Below are positions 1-7,442 of a DNA stretch of 64,000 nucleotides, piece by piece. Origin of the DNA: Candidatus Zixiibacteriota bacterium. GTDB taxonomy: Bacteria > Zixibacteria > MSB-5A5 > GN15 > FEB-12. The notes below the pieces were generated by a model, which did not search any database, was not told the DNA's origin, and was given only the letters and a program-made list of their open reading frames with translations. The position numbers and the translations under genes were made by a program. Positions within the stretch are counted from its first letter, which is position 1, and every line of letters begins with the position of its first letter. The stretch covers positions 62,001 through 126,000 of the forward strand of contig JACZWU010000006.1 in the NCBI GenBank assembly GCA_022571985.1, written 5' to 3'.

Positions 1-3
1 GCA

Positions 4-1047
4 ATGCATTTCTTGAGCGACTTAATTCGTGAAAAAAGTGGGTTAGAGGGCGATGGTGTAGCACTAATAGGTAACGCCTTTGGAGGCAAATCGCCAAAGC
101 TTAAGGTAAACAAGATGCAAACTGAATCAGAGCAAAATGTTCAAAAAGGCATTGAACAGCTATTGAGAGGACTCTATCAAGCGATTAGAAACCCTAGAAG
201 CCACGGGAAAACGAAAGACCCCAAGTCAGATGCTGATGCTATTATCCTATTTATCAACTACTTAATTACTATAATAGGAGCATCAAGGGGGGTATTCTCT
301 CCCGAAGACTTTCTTCTGCGCGTTTTTGACCCTGACTTCTACGCAAATAAAAAATATGGTCAGTTACTGACAAAAGAAATTCCGACCAAAAAGAGATTCG
401 ATATTTTTGTAACGGCACTTAGAAAAAAATCTGATGGTGATCCAGCGAAATTATATTATTTTTTCAGTACCCTCTATGCCAAATTGTCTGACGACGAACA
501 AAATGAAATTCGTCAAATAATTTCCGACGATCTAAAAATCGCAACATCTGATGAAGAGATAATAGCAATGATAAGAATTCTGCCAGTATCATGTTGGCAA
601 TTGTACGACGAAGTAGCTAGATTAAGGATTGAAAATAAACTGTTAATGTCCATAAAGGAAGGCAAATACCATCCAAGTTATGATTCTTGCTACGGCGGTC
701 TTTTGGGCACCTGCACAGTTCATATTTTGAGCTCTTTTTCTATGATGAGTGAACTTGAATTAATGATTTTGGAAAAGCTGTATTCATCAAACGAGAGTGA
801 AGAGGAATACATTCTTCGATATTTTTTTGATTATATGCCAGAAATTATTTCAGAACCTTCAGGCTCATTTGAAGTGTTTGTTAATCAAAGACTTGAGGAT
901 GGAGACGTACGATATCGAGATGCATTATTTAGGTTGCAAGATAAAGGATTCATGAAATGGGTAGACGTTTTTGGTCCCACTTTGGCAGTTTTTAAGGAAC
1001 TATTACCAGGCACCCCAAGTCAAGATAGTGACGACTTGCCTTTTTAG
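4..1047 (+). CDS. Hypoth_Ymh (TIGR02391)-like protein, possible HEPN-type RNase; 5' end may lie outside the window
   Basis: The first ~75 residues resemble the conserved core of the Hypoth_Ymh/TIGR02391 family: GNAFGG, then a KMQTESEQNVQKG stretch, then RNPRSH at residues 62-67 (window numbering). R-x4-H fits the HEPN ribonuclease motif, so an RNA-cleaving or abortive-infection role is possible but inferred. Residues ~80-347 form a long, mostly helical extension I do not recognise. The frame is open to the window edge and the first ATG has no visible ribosome site, so the true start may be upstream. The neighbours are repeats and a broken gene, which fits an accessory locus. Family assignment is moderate; function is unproven. 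Confidence 0.6.
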   Translation: MHFLSDLIREKSGLEGDGVALIGNAFGGKSPKLKVNKMQTESEQNVQKGIEQLLRGLYQAIRNPRSHGKTKDPKSDADAIILFINYLITIIGASRGVFSPEDFLLRVFDPDFYANKKYGQLLTKEIPTKKRFDIFVTALRKKSDGDPAKLYYFFSTLYAKLSDDEQNEIRQIISDDLKIATSDEEIIAMIRILPVSCWQLYDEVARLRIENKLLMSIKEGKYHPSYDSCYGGLLGTCTVHILSSFSMMSELELMILEKLYSSNESEEEYILRYFFDYMPEIISEPSGSFEVFVNQRLEDGDVRYRDALFRLQDKGFMKWVDVFGPTLAVFKELLPGTPSQDSDDLPF

Positions 1048-1183
1048 AATCTCAGTTGGATGGCTCACCCCTCGACTCCCACGGGACTTCGTACGCTCGG
1101 GACGATGCCATTCATGGTGGGTTCCAGTCTAGTCCCATCTAACTAATCTCCCATTAAACAAAACCTCTGCCTCAATCGTCTTC
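1048..1183. repeat. Intergenic repeat fragment with GCCATTCATGGTGGGTTCC copy
   Basis: This gap holds the first of three copies of a 19-bp sequence, GCCATTCATGGTGGGTTCC, at 1107-1125. The other copies are at 1574-1592 and 3112-3130. The latter two are preceded by GGGTGGCCC, and their core CCCGCCAT-tc-ATGGTGGG can fold into a tight hairpin. The first copy is degenerate on its left side. No gene is seen here. Confidence 0.6.
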
Positions 1184-1511
1184 TTGTTGCAGGAAGAAAC
1201 GAGCAATTATTTTGTAGTCCATAAAAAACCTATAGAACTCTTATTCAAATTTGAACCGATCTCAATTAAGAGAACACCACTGCCAACTACCGCTGTTAAA
1301 CCACCTGAGAGACCAAATATAGAAGTCGGAATTCTGGTGCCGGTGCCGGACGAAGAATACTTCGAAGATGAAATCGAAATGGAAACAACCGATTCGTTTT
1401 ACTCCGATAACGAAATCGAGTCTGGCCCGTTCGATAACGGCACTGGTTTCGGAGATGGTTTAGAAGGGAACTACAATGGCCAAGGCGATATGCCCGGGGT
1501 CAATAAGTTCG
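1184..1511 (+). pseudogene. Remnant of a TonB-like periplasmic linker
   Basis: An open stretch encodes a proline-rich then strongly acidic sequence, including PPERPNIEVGILVPVPDEE (about residues 40-58), followed by E/D-rich and Gly/Asn-rich parts. This composition resembles the periplasmic linker of TonB-type energy transducers in FCB bacteria. No N-terminal membrane helix and no C-terminal TonB domain are present. After about residue 109 the frame runs straight into the palindromic repeat at 1523, so the original 3' end is gone. The only start is a TTG with no clear ribosome site. I read it as a truncated gene; the TonB assignment rests on composition only. Confidence 0.4.
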
Positions 1512-1514
1512 TTC

Positions 1515-1700
1515 TTGTGGGCGGCAGACGCCCTCGTCTGCCCCTCTTGCCTATGACTACGGCCGGGTGGCCCGCCATTCATGGTGGGTTCCTGTGTGAC
1601 CGAATTAACCACCCTTCGACTCCCTCGAGTACACGGGACCTTGTCCGCTCAGAGTGACTTTGTTTTCGTGGGCGGCAGATGTCCCCATCTGCCCCATAAT
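1515..1700. repeat. Repeat block: two GGCAGAYG palindromes and one CCATTCATGG palindrome
   Basis: Two copies of a palindrome lie here: GGCAGACG-ccct-CGTCTGCC at 1523-1542 and GGCAGATG-tccc-CATCTGCC at 1674-1693. The copies differ at one stem pair (C-G versus T-A) and pairing is preserved. Between them lies GCCGGGTGGCCCGCCATTCA with its hairpin (1562-1592). Degenerate relatives of the first palindrome occur at 3141-3172 and 3481-3514. The rest of the gap up to 1810 shows no gene. Confidence 0.7.
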
Positions 1701-1810
1701 CGATTTTGTATATGGTTGATGTCTAGCCCTTTATTTACCCACCCACTTGATTCCTTTCAGCAATTCTGCCATATTCTCACATTCAGTTTTTTTAAAGGGT
1801 TGCATACGTT

Positions 1811-2359
1811 ATGAAATCGAGACTACTAACAACTTGCTTGCTAATAATTGTCTGTCTGATAATGGCATCATGCGGTTCATTGGATCCGAATCCTACATCG
1901 AATTCAATAGCCTTTTTCCCCCCGAGGGTAACGGGCATGTGGAAAACAAGTGAAACTGGCCCCACTCCGCTCGGCTCCTGGGGTAAACCAAAAAGTGACC
2001 TTGCGCCTTACCCCAACCCGACAATTTTAAACCTTGAAGTTTCATTTCTGGTACCATTCGGACCCACTCGTGTTTCGATGTGGTTCGTGAAAGCGCTGGG
2101 GCCCAATGATGATGAAAGTAGTTTTAGCTCAACTGGAGGAGCAACCGTTTCTGTCTCAGGCGCTTCATCCATAACAACTGTAATTGAGAACACACTGGAT
2201 TATGGAAATCATACAGTATCCATAAGTTTTGCAGAGCTACCCGGCGGATTCTACACAGTCTATTTATCAATAGGGGACACTCTTCAGCAAGCCGATATCC
2301 TCGTTATTCATACAGTTCAAGATATTCCTTTTTACTTAAGAGATTTTGTAGGAGATTAG
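1811..2359 (+). CDS. Putative lipoprotein, 182 aa
   Basis: The N-terminus has a hydrophobic signal and a lipobox, M-A-S-C with the lipidation cysteine at residue 21, so the product should be anchored to a membrane by acyl groups. The mature part is rich in beta-prone, Ser/Thr/Gly segments and I recognise no family. It is followed after 27 nt by the small barrel-like gene at 2387 on the same strand, so the two may be co-transcribed and both act at the cell envelope. The ATG at 1811 is preferred because it begins the signal sequence. Function unknown. Confidence 0.7.
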   Translation: MKSRLLTTCLLIIVCLIMASCGSLDPNPTSNSIAFFPPRVTGMWKTSETGPTPLGSWGKPKSDLAPYPNPTILNLEVSFLVPFGPTRVSMWFVKALGPNDDESSFSSTGGATVSVSGASSITTVIENTLDYGNHTVSISFAELPGGFYTVYLSIGDTLQQADILVIHTVQDIPFYLRDFVGD

Positions 2360-2386
2360 TAATTATATTTTCAATTGGAGATTGCT

Positions 2387-2914
2387 ATGAATCGAATGAC
2401 AATTTGTAAAGTCTTAGTCTTTTTAACTATTATGATGACTTTTGCAGTACCAGCAATAACAGCACAAGAAACCGATACAACTACAAATAACGGTAAAAAG
2501 TTCGGCATATCCGTTGCACTTCAGACCGAACAGCTTGACATTACTTTTCCCATCTGGCCCGGCAGCAGTATTGTGATTATTCCATCGATAAGTGTGGTAA
2601 GTGTGAACGATGTTGCTACAGATTTTGGCTTTGGCCTGGGCTTAAGATACAACCTTAATACAACCGAAGCTGTACCGTACATCGGAATACGGTTTGTAGC
2701 TTTGAATCTGCTACCCAAAAACGGTGATGCGATGACTGATCTGGTGTTTGGCCTGTTTGCAGGGGGTGAATATTTTTTCAGCGATCATTTTAGCCTAAGC
2801 GTTGAGGCCCAGTTAAATTATGCCAAGTCAGATGAATTCTCTTTCAGATTTAACAATCCCGATGGGACTAATGTAAATACGGCCACTGTGGCTTTGGCGA
2901 CGTTTTATTTCTAA
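2387..2914 (+). CDS. Secreted outer-membrane beta-barrel-like protein
   Basis: I start at the ATG at 2387 because GGAG at 2377-2380 sits 6 nt upstream; an earlier in-frame TTG would overlap that site. The protein begins with a signal peptide (hydrophobic residues ~8-22, cleavage near AITA-Q). The mature part has alternating hydrophobic strands, phrases such as FGFGLGLRYNL and LFAGGEYFFSDHFSLSVEAQ, and ends in an aromatic residue (ATFYF). These are marks of a small outer-membrane barrel. No specific substrate can be named. It probably forms a unit with the lipoprotein just upstream. Confidence 0.65.
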   Translation: MNRMTICKVLVFLTIMMTFAVPAITAQETDTTTNNGKKFGISVALQTEQLDITFPIWPGSSIVIIPSISVVSVNDVATDFGFGLGLRYNLNTTEAVPYIGIRFVALNLLPKNGDAMTDLVFGLFAGGEYFFSDHFSLSVEAQLNYAKSDEFSFRFNNPDGTNVNTATVALATFYF

Positions 2915-2923
2915 GCGAACTCC

Positions 2924-2964
2924 GTCATTGCGAACCCTGATGAAATCAGGGTGTGGCAATCTCG
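2924..2964. repeat. Dispersed GTCATTGCGA...TGGCAATCTCG palindromic repeat
   Basis: The ends GTCATTGCGA and TGGCAATCTCG flank a perfect 8-bp stem, ACCCTGAT (2934-2941) and ATCAGGGT (2945-2952), with a 3-nt loop. Repeats with these ends are widespread in environmental bacterial genomes. It sits just past the stop of the preceding gene, where it could also act as a 3' RNA hairpin. A smaller stem, CCCGAT/ATCGGG, follows at 2989-3004. Confidence 0.7.
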
Positions 2965-3025
2965 CTTTTCTGTTCTGTTGGGTCTTGTCCCGATTTTAAT
3001 CGGGATGTAACCCGATAGTCTGATT

Positions 3026-3180
3026 AGCCGGGTGCCCCACTGCTTGCGGCGTAGTCCCGAGTATTCGCGGGGTGGGTTCTGCTTCCTTAGATAGGCCGGC
3101 CCGGGTGGCCCGCCATTCATGGTGGGTTCCTGTGTTTTGTGGGCGGCCGCAGAGCGTGTCCTCATCTGCCCCTTAATCGC
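3026..3180. repeat. Repeat block with GGGTGSCCC motifs and a degenerate GGCAGA palindrome
   Basis: This block contains GCCGGGTGCCCCACTGCTTG near 3026, a third CCCGCCATTCATGGTGGG hairpin at 3110-3127, and a degenerate palindrome with GGGCGGCCGC and TCATCTGCCCC arms at 3141-3172. The GGGTGCCCCACTGCTTGCGGC phrase recurs with one change near 22461. No coding signal is seen. Confidence 0.6.
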
Positions 3181-3206
3181 ATCAACATTCCTGCACATAT
3201 CACCGG

Positions 3207-3302
3207 CTGGATTCCACGTCAAGCGTGGAATGACGTCGTTTTAACGACGTTTACCCGAAACGCCTATAAAGGCGTCATTCCCGCCTACGAGCGGGAATCC
3301 AG
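3207..3302. repeat. Compound REP-type element with four consecutive hairpins
   Basis: The element is bounded by inverted CTGGATTCC (3207-3215) and GGAATCCAG (3294-3302). Inside are four perfect stems in a row: ATTCCACG/CGTGGAAT (3211-3231), ACGTCGTT/AACGACGT (3233-3250), ACGCCT/AGGCGT (3260-3275) and ATTCCCGC/GCGGGAAT (3277-3298). The outer two are GTCATTCC...GGAATCC-type repeats in opposite orientation, like a BIME built from two REPs. It is non-coding. Confidence 0.8.
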
Positions 3303-3480
3303 TACTCACATACGTACCCTCCACTATCCCCCCACTTTAAATGCAGAATTCTCCTACGTCCCCTCATATATGAATGTCATAGAACAGATATCCGATTTCG
3401 ACCAATTCCGGCTCGTTTTCACCACTAGTTCTATGAGTCGAAAAGTAAATATAACAAAACGAACCCATTCGTATGTTTGT

Positions 3481-3514
3481 GGGCGGCCGCCAAAGGCGTG
3501 TCCTCATCTGCCCC
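3481..3514. repeat. Degenerate GGCAGA palindrome, fourth copy
   Basis: GGGCGGCCGCCAAAGGCGTG followed by TCCTCATCTGCCCC closely matches the copy at 3141-3172 and is a longer, less perfect relative of the palindromes at 1523 and 1674. It lies upstream of the Lrp-family gene. The stretch 3303-3480 shows nothing else I can name. Confidence 0.6.
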
Positions 3515-3654
3515 ATAATCAAAGATAATCGGAAAATCTCATATAAATCAGAAAAATATGCTCAAGTATGGGAACTTTTCCGCCTTTTATGCGTATAAGT
3601 GTATATATTAGCAAAGGAGATTCTTGGTACAAACCTAAGACCGGATATAATTCT

Positions 3655-4149
3655 ATGAATAACAAAACATTAGATGAAATGGACAAAAAAATCCTGATAG
3701 TCCTTCAGGAAGATGCCCGCATGCCCAACAAGGAGATTTCCAACCGGGTCGGCCTGGTGCCCTCGGCAACCTCCGAGAGACTGCGCAAACTCTTGGAGCG
3801 CGGCTATATCAAGTCATTTGAAACACGCCTGGACACTGAGAAGATTGGCTATGGCCTGGTCGCATTCGTATTTGTCAAAACCAGCGAACTCGCCCACGGC
3901 TCACATATTGGCGAAAAACTGGCCAAAGTGCCCGAAGCTCAGGAAGTTTTCAATGTGGCCGGCGAGGATTGCTATCTGGTCAAGATCCGCACCAAAAACA
4001 CCAGTTCATTGGGCCGAATTTTGAGAGAGAAAATCGGAATTATTCCTGAAGTCCTTTCAACTCGCAGTACTATTGTAATGGAGTCTTATAAAGAAACCTG
4101 CGCTATTCCCATCGACTTAAACGGCGACAGCACTGAGACGGTAGCCTAA
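3655..4149 (+). CDS. Lrp/AsnC-family transcriptional regulator
   Basis: The protein (164 aa, usual family length) opens with the typical TLDEMDKKILIVLQEDAR helix. A helix-turn-helix follows at about residues 20-50 (NKEISNRVGLVPSATSERL), then an AsnC ligand-binding (RAM) domain at about 68-145. I start at the ATG at 3655 because homologues begin here; the frame is open further upstream but that part does not resemble the family. It would sense an amino acid or related effector. The EamA exporter gene begins 4 nt after its stop, which suggests that the regulator controls that exporter. This link is inference from context. Confidence 0.85.
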   Translation: MNNKTLDEMDKKILIVLQEDARMPNKEISNRVGLVPSATSERLRKLLERGYIKSFETRLDTEKIGYGLVAFVFVKTSELAHGSHIGEKLAKVPEAQEVFNVAGEDCYLVKIRTKNTSSLGRILREKIGIIPEVLSTRSTIVMESYKETCAIPIDLNGDSTETVA

Positions 4150-4153
4150 GCCT

Positions 4154-5149
4154 GTGTCCAATGTCTCACGCTTAAACATCGTACTTGGCTTCGCGACCAT
4201 CTATATCATCTGGGGCTCTACTTATCTGGCCATCGGCTGGGGAGTAGAGACTATGCCGCCATTTATAATGGCCGGTGTCAGGTTTTTGATAGGGGGCGGA
4301 ATTTTATATTGGTGGGCCAGAGCCAGAGGCGCCGAAAAGCCTCAGAAAAAGCACTGGCTGACTACCGGCATTATAGGGCTGCTGCTGACTGTCAGCGGTA
4401 TCGGACTGGTGACCTGGGCAGAGAAAACAGTACCCACCGGCATAACAGCTCTTATGATAGCCATGGTACCAATGTGGATTGTCCTGATTGACTGGCTCAG
4501 GCCAAATGGTACCAGACCGGCCGCAATTGCTATTTTTGGAGTGCTGCTGGGCTTTGGCGGTGTGGCTTTCCTGATAAACCCGACCGATATCGGCGGGCTC
4601 TCTGAAATCGACCATCTCGGAGCATTTCTGATTGCCGTAGCCTGTTTTTCCTGGGCGCTCGGCTCGGTTTACTCCAGATATGCCGCTCAGCCAAAATCGC
4701 AGGCGCTCTCAGCCGGCATGCAGATGATAATCGGCGGTGCGGTCCTGATACTATTAGCTGTGCTGACAGGCGAACATACCGAAATTGAACTGGCCGCTAT
4801 ATCAGCCAAATCTCTGTGGTCACTGGTCTATCTGTTTACGATTGGTTCTTTTACCTATGCCGTTTACATCTGGCTGATGAAAGCCTCTACCCCGGCGCGA
4901 GTTTCGACCTACGCTTATGTAAATCCGATAATCGCACTATTCCTGGGCAGCCTCTTAAACGGCGAAGCACTCAGCAACTGGGCGCTGGGCTGTTCGGTTG
5001 TCATAATTCTGGCCGTGGTCTTGATAATATCTACCAAGGCGCGTGCCCAAAAAATTGATATGGGCGACTCCGAAATCAGTACCACCGAGGCGAGCGACTC
5101 AGAGCAGATAGCGGGTGACAACTCTGAGACTGCTGCCGAATGCTGTTAA
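4154..5149 (+). CDS. EamA/DMT-family exporter (YedA-like)
   Basis: The 331-aa protein has about ten hydrophobic segments in two EamA halves. The first opens with YIIWGSTYLAIGWGVETMPP, a signature of YedA/RhaT-like permeases. Family members export amino acids or other small metabolites; the substrate here is unknown. The start is GTG, directly after the Lrp-family stop, so the two are likely translationally linked. The C-terminus (about residues 300-331) is a soluble acidic tail rich in Asp, Glu and Ser. The gene end overlaps the convergent gene at 5146 by 4 nt. Confidence 0.85.
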   Translation: MSNVSRLNIVLGFATIYIIWGSTYLAIGWGVETMPPFIMAGVRFLIGGGILYWWARARGAEKPQKKHWLTTGIIGLLLTVSGIGLVTWAEKTVPTGITALMIAMVPMWIVLIDWLRPNGTRPAAIAIFGVLLGFGGVAFLINPTDIGGLSEIDHLGAFLIAVACFSWALGSVYSRYAAQPKSQALSAGMQMIIGGAVLILLAVLTGEHTEIELAAISAKSLWSLVYLFTIGSFTYAVYIWLMKASTPARVSTYAYVNPIIALFLGSLLNGEALSNWALGCSVVIILAVVLIISTKARAQKIDMGDSEISTTEASDSEQIAGDNSETAAECC

Positions 5150-5523
5150 GCTGACGTGTTGCGGCGGGCATCAATAAACGATTTCACACCAATCAGCAGA
5201 AAAATCAGAGATAAAATAGCCGTCACCGACTTGCCGATGATCGCGCCGGGAAGGGCAACCTCTTCGCCGCCTATCAATGTAATTAAAGACGGCAAAGCAG
5301 TTGCAGTTCCCAGAAATCCTAAAAGACCAAAGACTAAGGCGATGTGCATAAAAAGTTTTCGTCTGCTTTCCTTATTGGCCAAGACCCCACAGACTAAAAT
5401 AATAATGCCCAAAAATGCCGGAATCAGCGCGGTAACACTGACCATACCGCTCATGAAATATCCGGTCACTCCTAGTATTATTAGCAGCGCCCCATATGCA
5501 ATTGTTATTACCGGAAGATTCAC
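5146..5523 (-). CDS. Small integral membrane protein, 125 aa
   Basis: The sequence contains four hydrophobic segments (about residues 3-23, 28-48, 57-80 and 88-112) with short charged loops such as NKESRRK, and ends in a basic tail (KSFIDARRNTSA). It looks like a complete four-helix membrane protein of unknown role. It is convergent with the EamA gene and overlaps its stop. No motif indicates a transported substrate. Confidence 0.65.
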   Translation of the reverse strand: MNLPVITIAYGALLIILGVTGYFMSGMVSVTALIPAFLGIIILVCGVLANKESRRKLFMHIALVFGLLGFLGTATALPSLITLIGGEEVALPGAIIGKSVTAILSLIFLLIGVKSFIDARRNTSA

Positions 5524-5707
5524 CTTTACCCTCTTTCGATTAAGTACATTTGCCGGTAAAGGTAAAGAACTGAATAATTTTCACAAGTTTGAAAAAACAG
5601 AATTATTTTCGCAACCAAAGCTGTTTAGTTGCCAGTTAGTCCTCTTTTGTTTATAAAGATGATGACAAATTATCATGCAATTCAGAAATAATTGAAAGGG
5701 AGCATTA

Positions 5708-6289
5708 ATGTCAAATAAGGCCAGAATAATCGCTTTCGCCGGGAGCACCCGCAAAGAATCTAATAACAAAAAGCTGGTTAAAATCGCAGCCGAAGGGGCC
5801 AAAGAAGCCAATGCCGAAGTTATATATATCGATTTGGAAGATTACCCGCTTCCTCTTTTTGATGAAGACTTAGAGAAAAGGGAGGGACTTCCGGAAAATG
5901 GAAGAAAACTAAAAGATTTATTTCTTGAGAACAACGGCCTGTTGATTTCATCTCCTGAATACAATAGCTCTTTTTCCGGAGTCTTTAAGAACACTATTGA
6001 CTGGCTGTCACGTCCGGTAGACGGCTACCCTCCGCTTGAATGTTTTACTGATAAAGTAGCCGTACTCATGGCGGCTTCGCCCGGTTCACTGGGGGGACTT
6101 CGGGGACTTTTTCAGGTGCGCTGGGTACTGGGTAATATTAAGGTTACAGTTTTGCCTGACCAAATAGCTTTGACTTCAGCCGGCAGCGCTTTTGAAAATG
6201 AGACCACTCTTAAAGACGCCAAAATGCATGACAGAATAAAAAACCTGGGTAAAAAGCTGACTGAAACTATTAACAAGTTAAATTCTTAA
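5708..6289 (+). CDS. NADPH-dependent FMN reductase family protein
   Basis: The 193-aa flavodoxin-like protein has the phosphate-binding loop near its N-terminus (FAGSTRKESNNKKLV, about residues 8-22) and the family signature SSPEYNSSFSGVFKNTIDW (about residues 81-99), which binds the flavin. Members reduce FMN, quinones or azo compounds with NAD(P)H in the cytoplasm. A ribosome site (GGGAG) lies ahead of the ATG. The kynureninase-like gene follows after 10 nt on the same strand, so the two are likely one operon. The physiological substrate is unknown. Confidence 0.88.
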   Translation: MSNKARIIAFAGSTRKESNNKKLVKIAAEGAKEANAEVIYIDLEDYPLPLFDEDLEKREGLPENGRKLKDLFLENNGLLISSPEYNSSFSGVFKNTIDWLSRPVDGYPPLECFTDKVAVLMAASPGSLGGLRGLFQVRWVLGNIKVTVLPDQIALTSAGSAFENETTLKDAKMHDRIKNLGKKLTETINKLNS

Positions 6290-6299
6290 CGACTAACAA

Positions 6300-7442
6300 A
6301 TGACAGATTTTAATAACTACCGCGAGCATTTTGATTCACTAAAGAATTGCCACTATCTAATTTCTAATTCTTTGGGGGCCATGCCCAACAGCGCCAGAGA
6401 GTGGTCTGAAAAATATCTGAATATCTGGCAGAGCCGAGGTGTTCGCTGCTGGGAAGAAGAATGGTGGGAACTGGGTAAAACTGTAGGCAATAAAATCGGC
6501 TCACTCTTAAATACAGAAAGTGACTCGGTCACTATGCAGGCCAATGTTACTTCGGCCCAGGCAGTTGTGCTGTCATCTTTTGATTTTTCACAGAAGAGAA
6601 ACAAGGTTGTCATGGTGGAGCAGGAGTTTCCGTCGCTGTTATATCTTTATCGCACCTGGCTTGAGGATAGCGGCCAACTTGAAATTGTAGCCTGCCCTGA
6701 CGGCATGACAGTCCCCACTGAGAAACTTCTTGACGAAATAGATGAATCGACGAAACTTGTTTCAATTTCTCATGTTCTTTTTCGTTCATCGTATATTGTT
6801 GATGTCGAGGCAATAATTGAAAAGGCGCATGCCGTCGGCGCGTTAGTACTTCTGGACATTTATCAATCGATTGGTACAGTTCCCATAGATTTGAAAAAAT
6901 TGAATGCCGATTTTGCCGTAGGCGGCTGCTTAAAATGGCTCTGCGGTGGACCGGGCGCTTGTTTTCTTTATGTCAGACCGGACATAAGAGAACAACTGAA
7001 ACCGAAACTGACCGGCTGGCTGGCCCACAAAAGCCCTTTTGCCTTTGACAGCTCTCCTATAGAATATGCTACTGATTCATATCGCTTTATGTCCGGCACT
7101 CCAGCCATACCCGCGCTCTACACCTGCCAGTCAGGGTTGGAAATTATAGCAGAAATCGGAATTGAAAATATTCGAAAGCGTTCAATCGAAATGACCGGCA
7201 AATTAATCAGCTTCGCCAATGATAAAGGCTGGCCGCTTAAAACTCCTGAAAAAGAAAGTGAACGCGCCGGTACTGTCAGCTTTAATATTCCGAATGCTCA
7301 AATCGTCGAAAGAGAGCTTCTCAAAAGAAATTTCTTAGTCGACTACCGGCCCAGGGCCGGCCTGCGCGTTTCGCCGCACTTTTATAATACTGACGCAGAA
7401 TTAGATGATCTGCTTTCGGCTATTTCTGAATTTGTTTCTTAA
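6300..7442 (+). CDS. Class V aminotransferase-fold PLP enzyme, kynureninase-like
   Basis: The 380-aa protein is a fold-type I PLP enzyme. D186 (LLDIYQS) and the Schiff-base lysine K212 in GGCLKWLCGGPGACFLYVR are visible; this lysine context is characteristic of kynureninases, which cleave kynurenine to anthranilate and alanine. Overall length and C-terminus (DYRPRAGLRVSPHFYNT) also fit. Other class V enzymes share the fold, so the exact substrate is not certain. A kynurenine formamidase candidate lies far away at 39576. Its stop overlaps the end of the convergent YfhO-like gene by 4 nt. Confidence 0.75.
   Translation: MTDFNNYREHFDSLKNCHYLISNSLGAMPNSAREWSEKYLNIWQSRGVRCWEEEWWELGKTVGNKIGSLLNTESDSVTMQANVTSAQAVVLSSFDFSQKRNKVVMVEQEFPSLLYLYRTWLEDSGQLEIVACPDGMTVPTEKLLDEIDESTKLVSISHVLFRSSYIVDVEAIIEKAHAVGALVLLDIYQSIGTVPIDLKKLNADFAVGGCLKWLCGGPGACFLYVRPDIREQLKPKLTGWLAHKSPFAFDSSPIEYATDSYRFMSGTPAIPALYTCQSGLEIIAEIGIENIRKRSIEMTGKLISFANDKGWPLKTPEKESERAGTVSFNIPNAQIVERELLKRNFLVDYRPRAGLRVSPHFYNTDAELDDLLSAISEFVS

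Noticed and set aside
1-3650. Prophage or integrative element at the left end
   Set aside because: No integrase, capsid, portal, terminase or mobilisation gene is visible; only repeats and small envelope genes.
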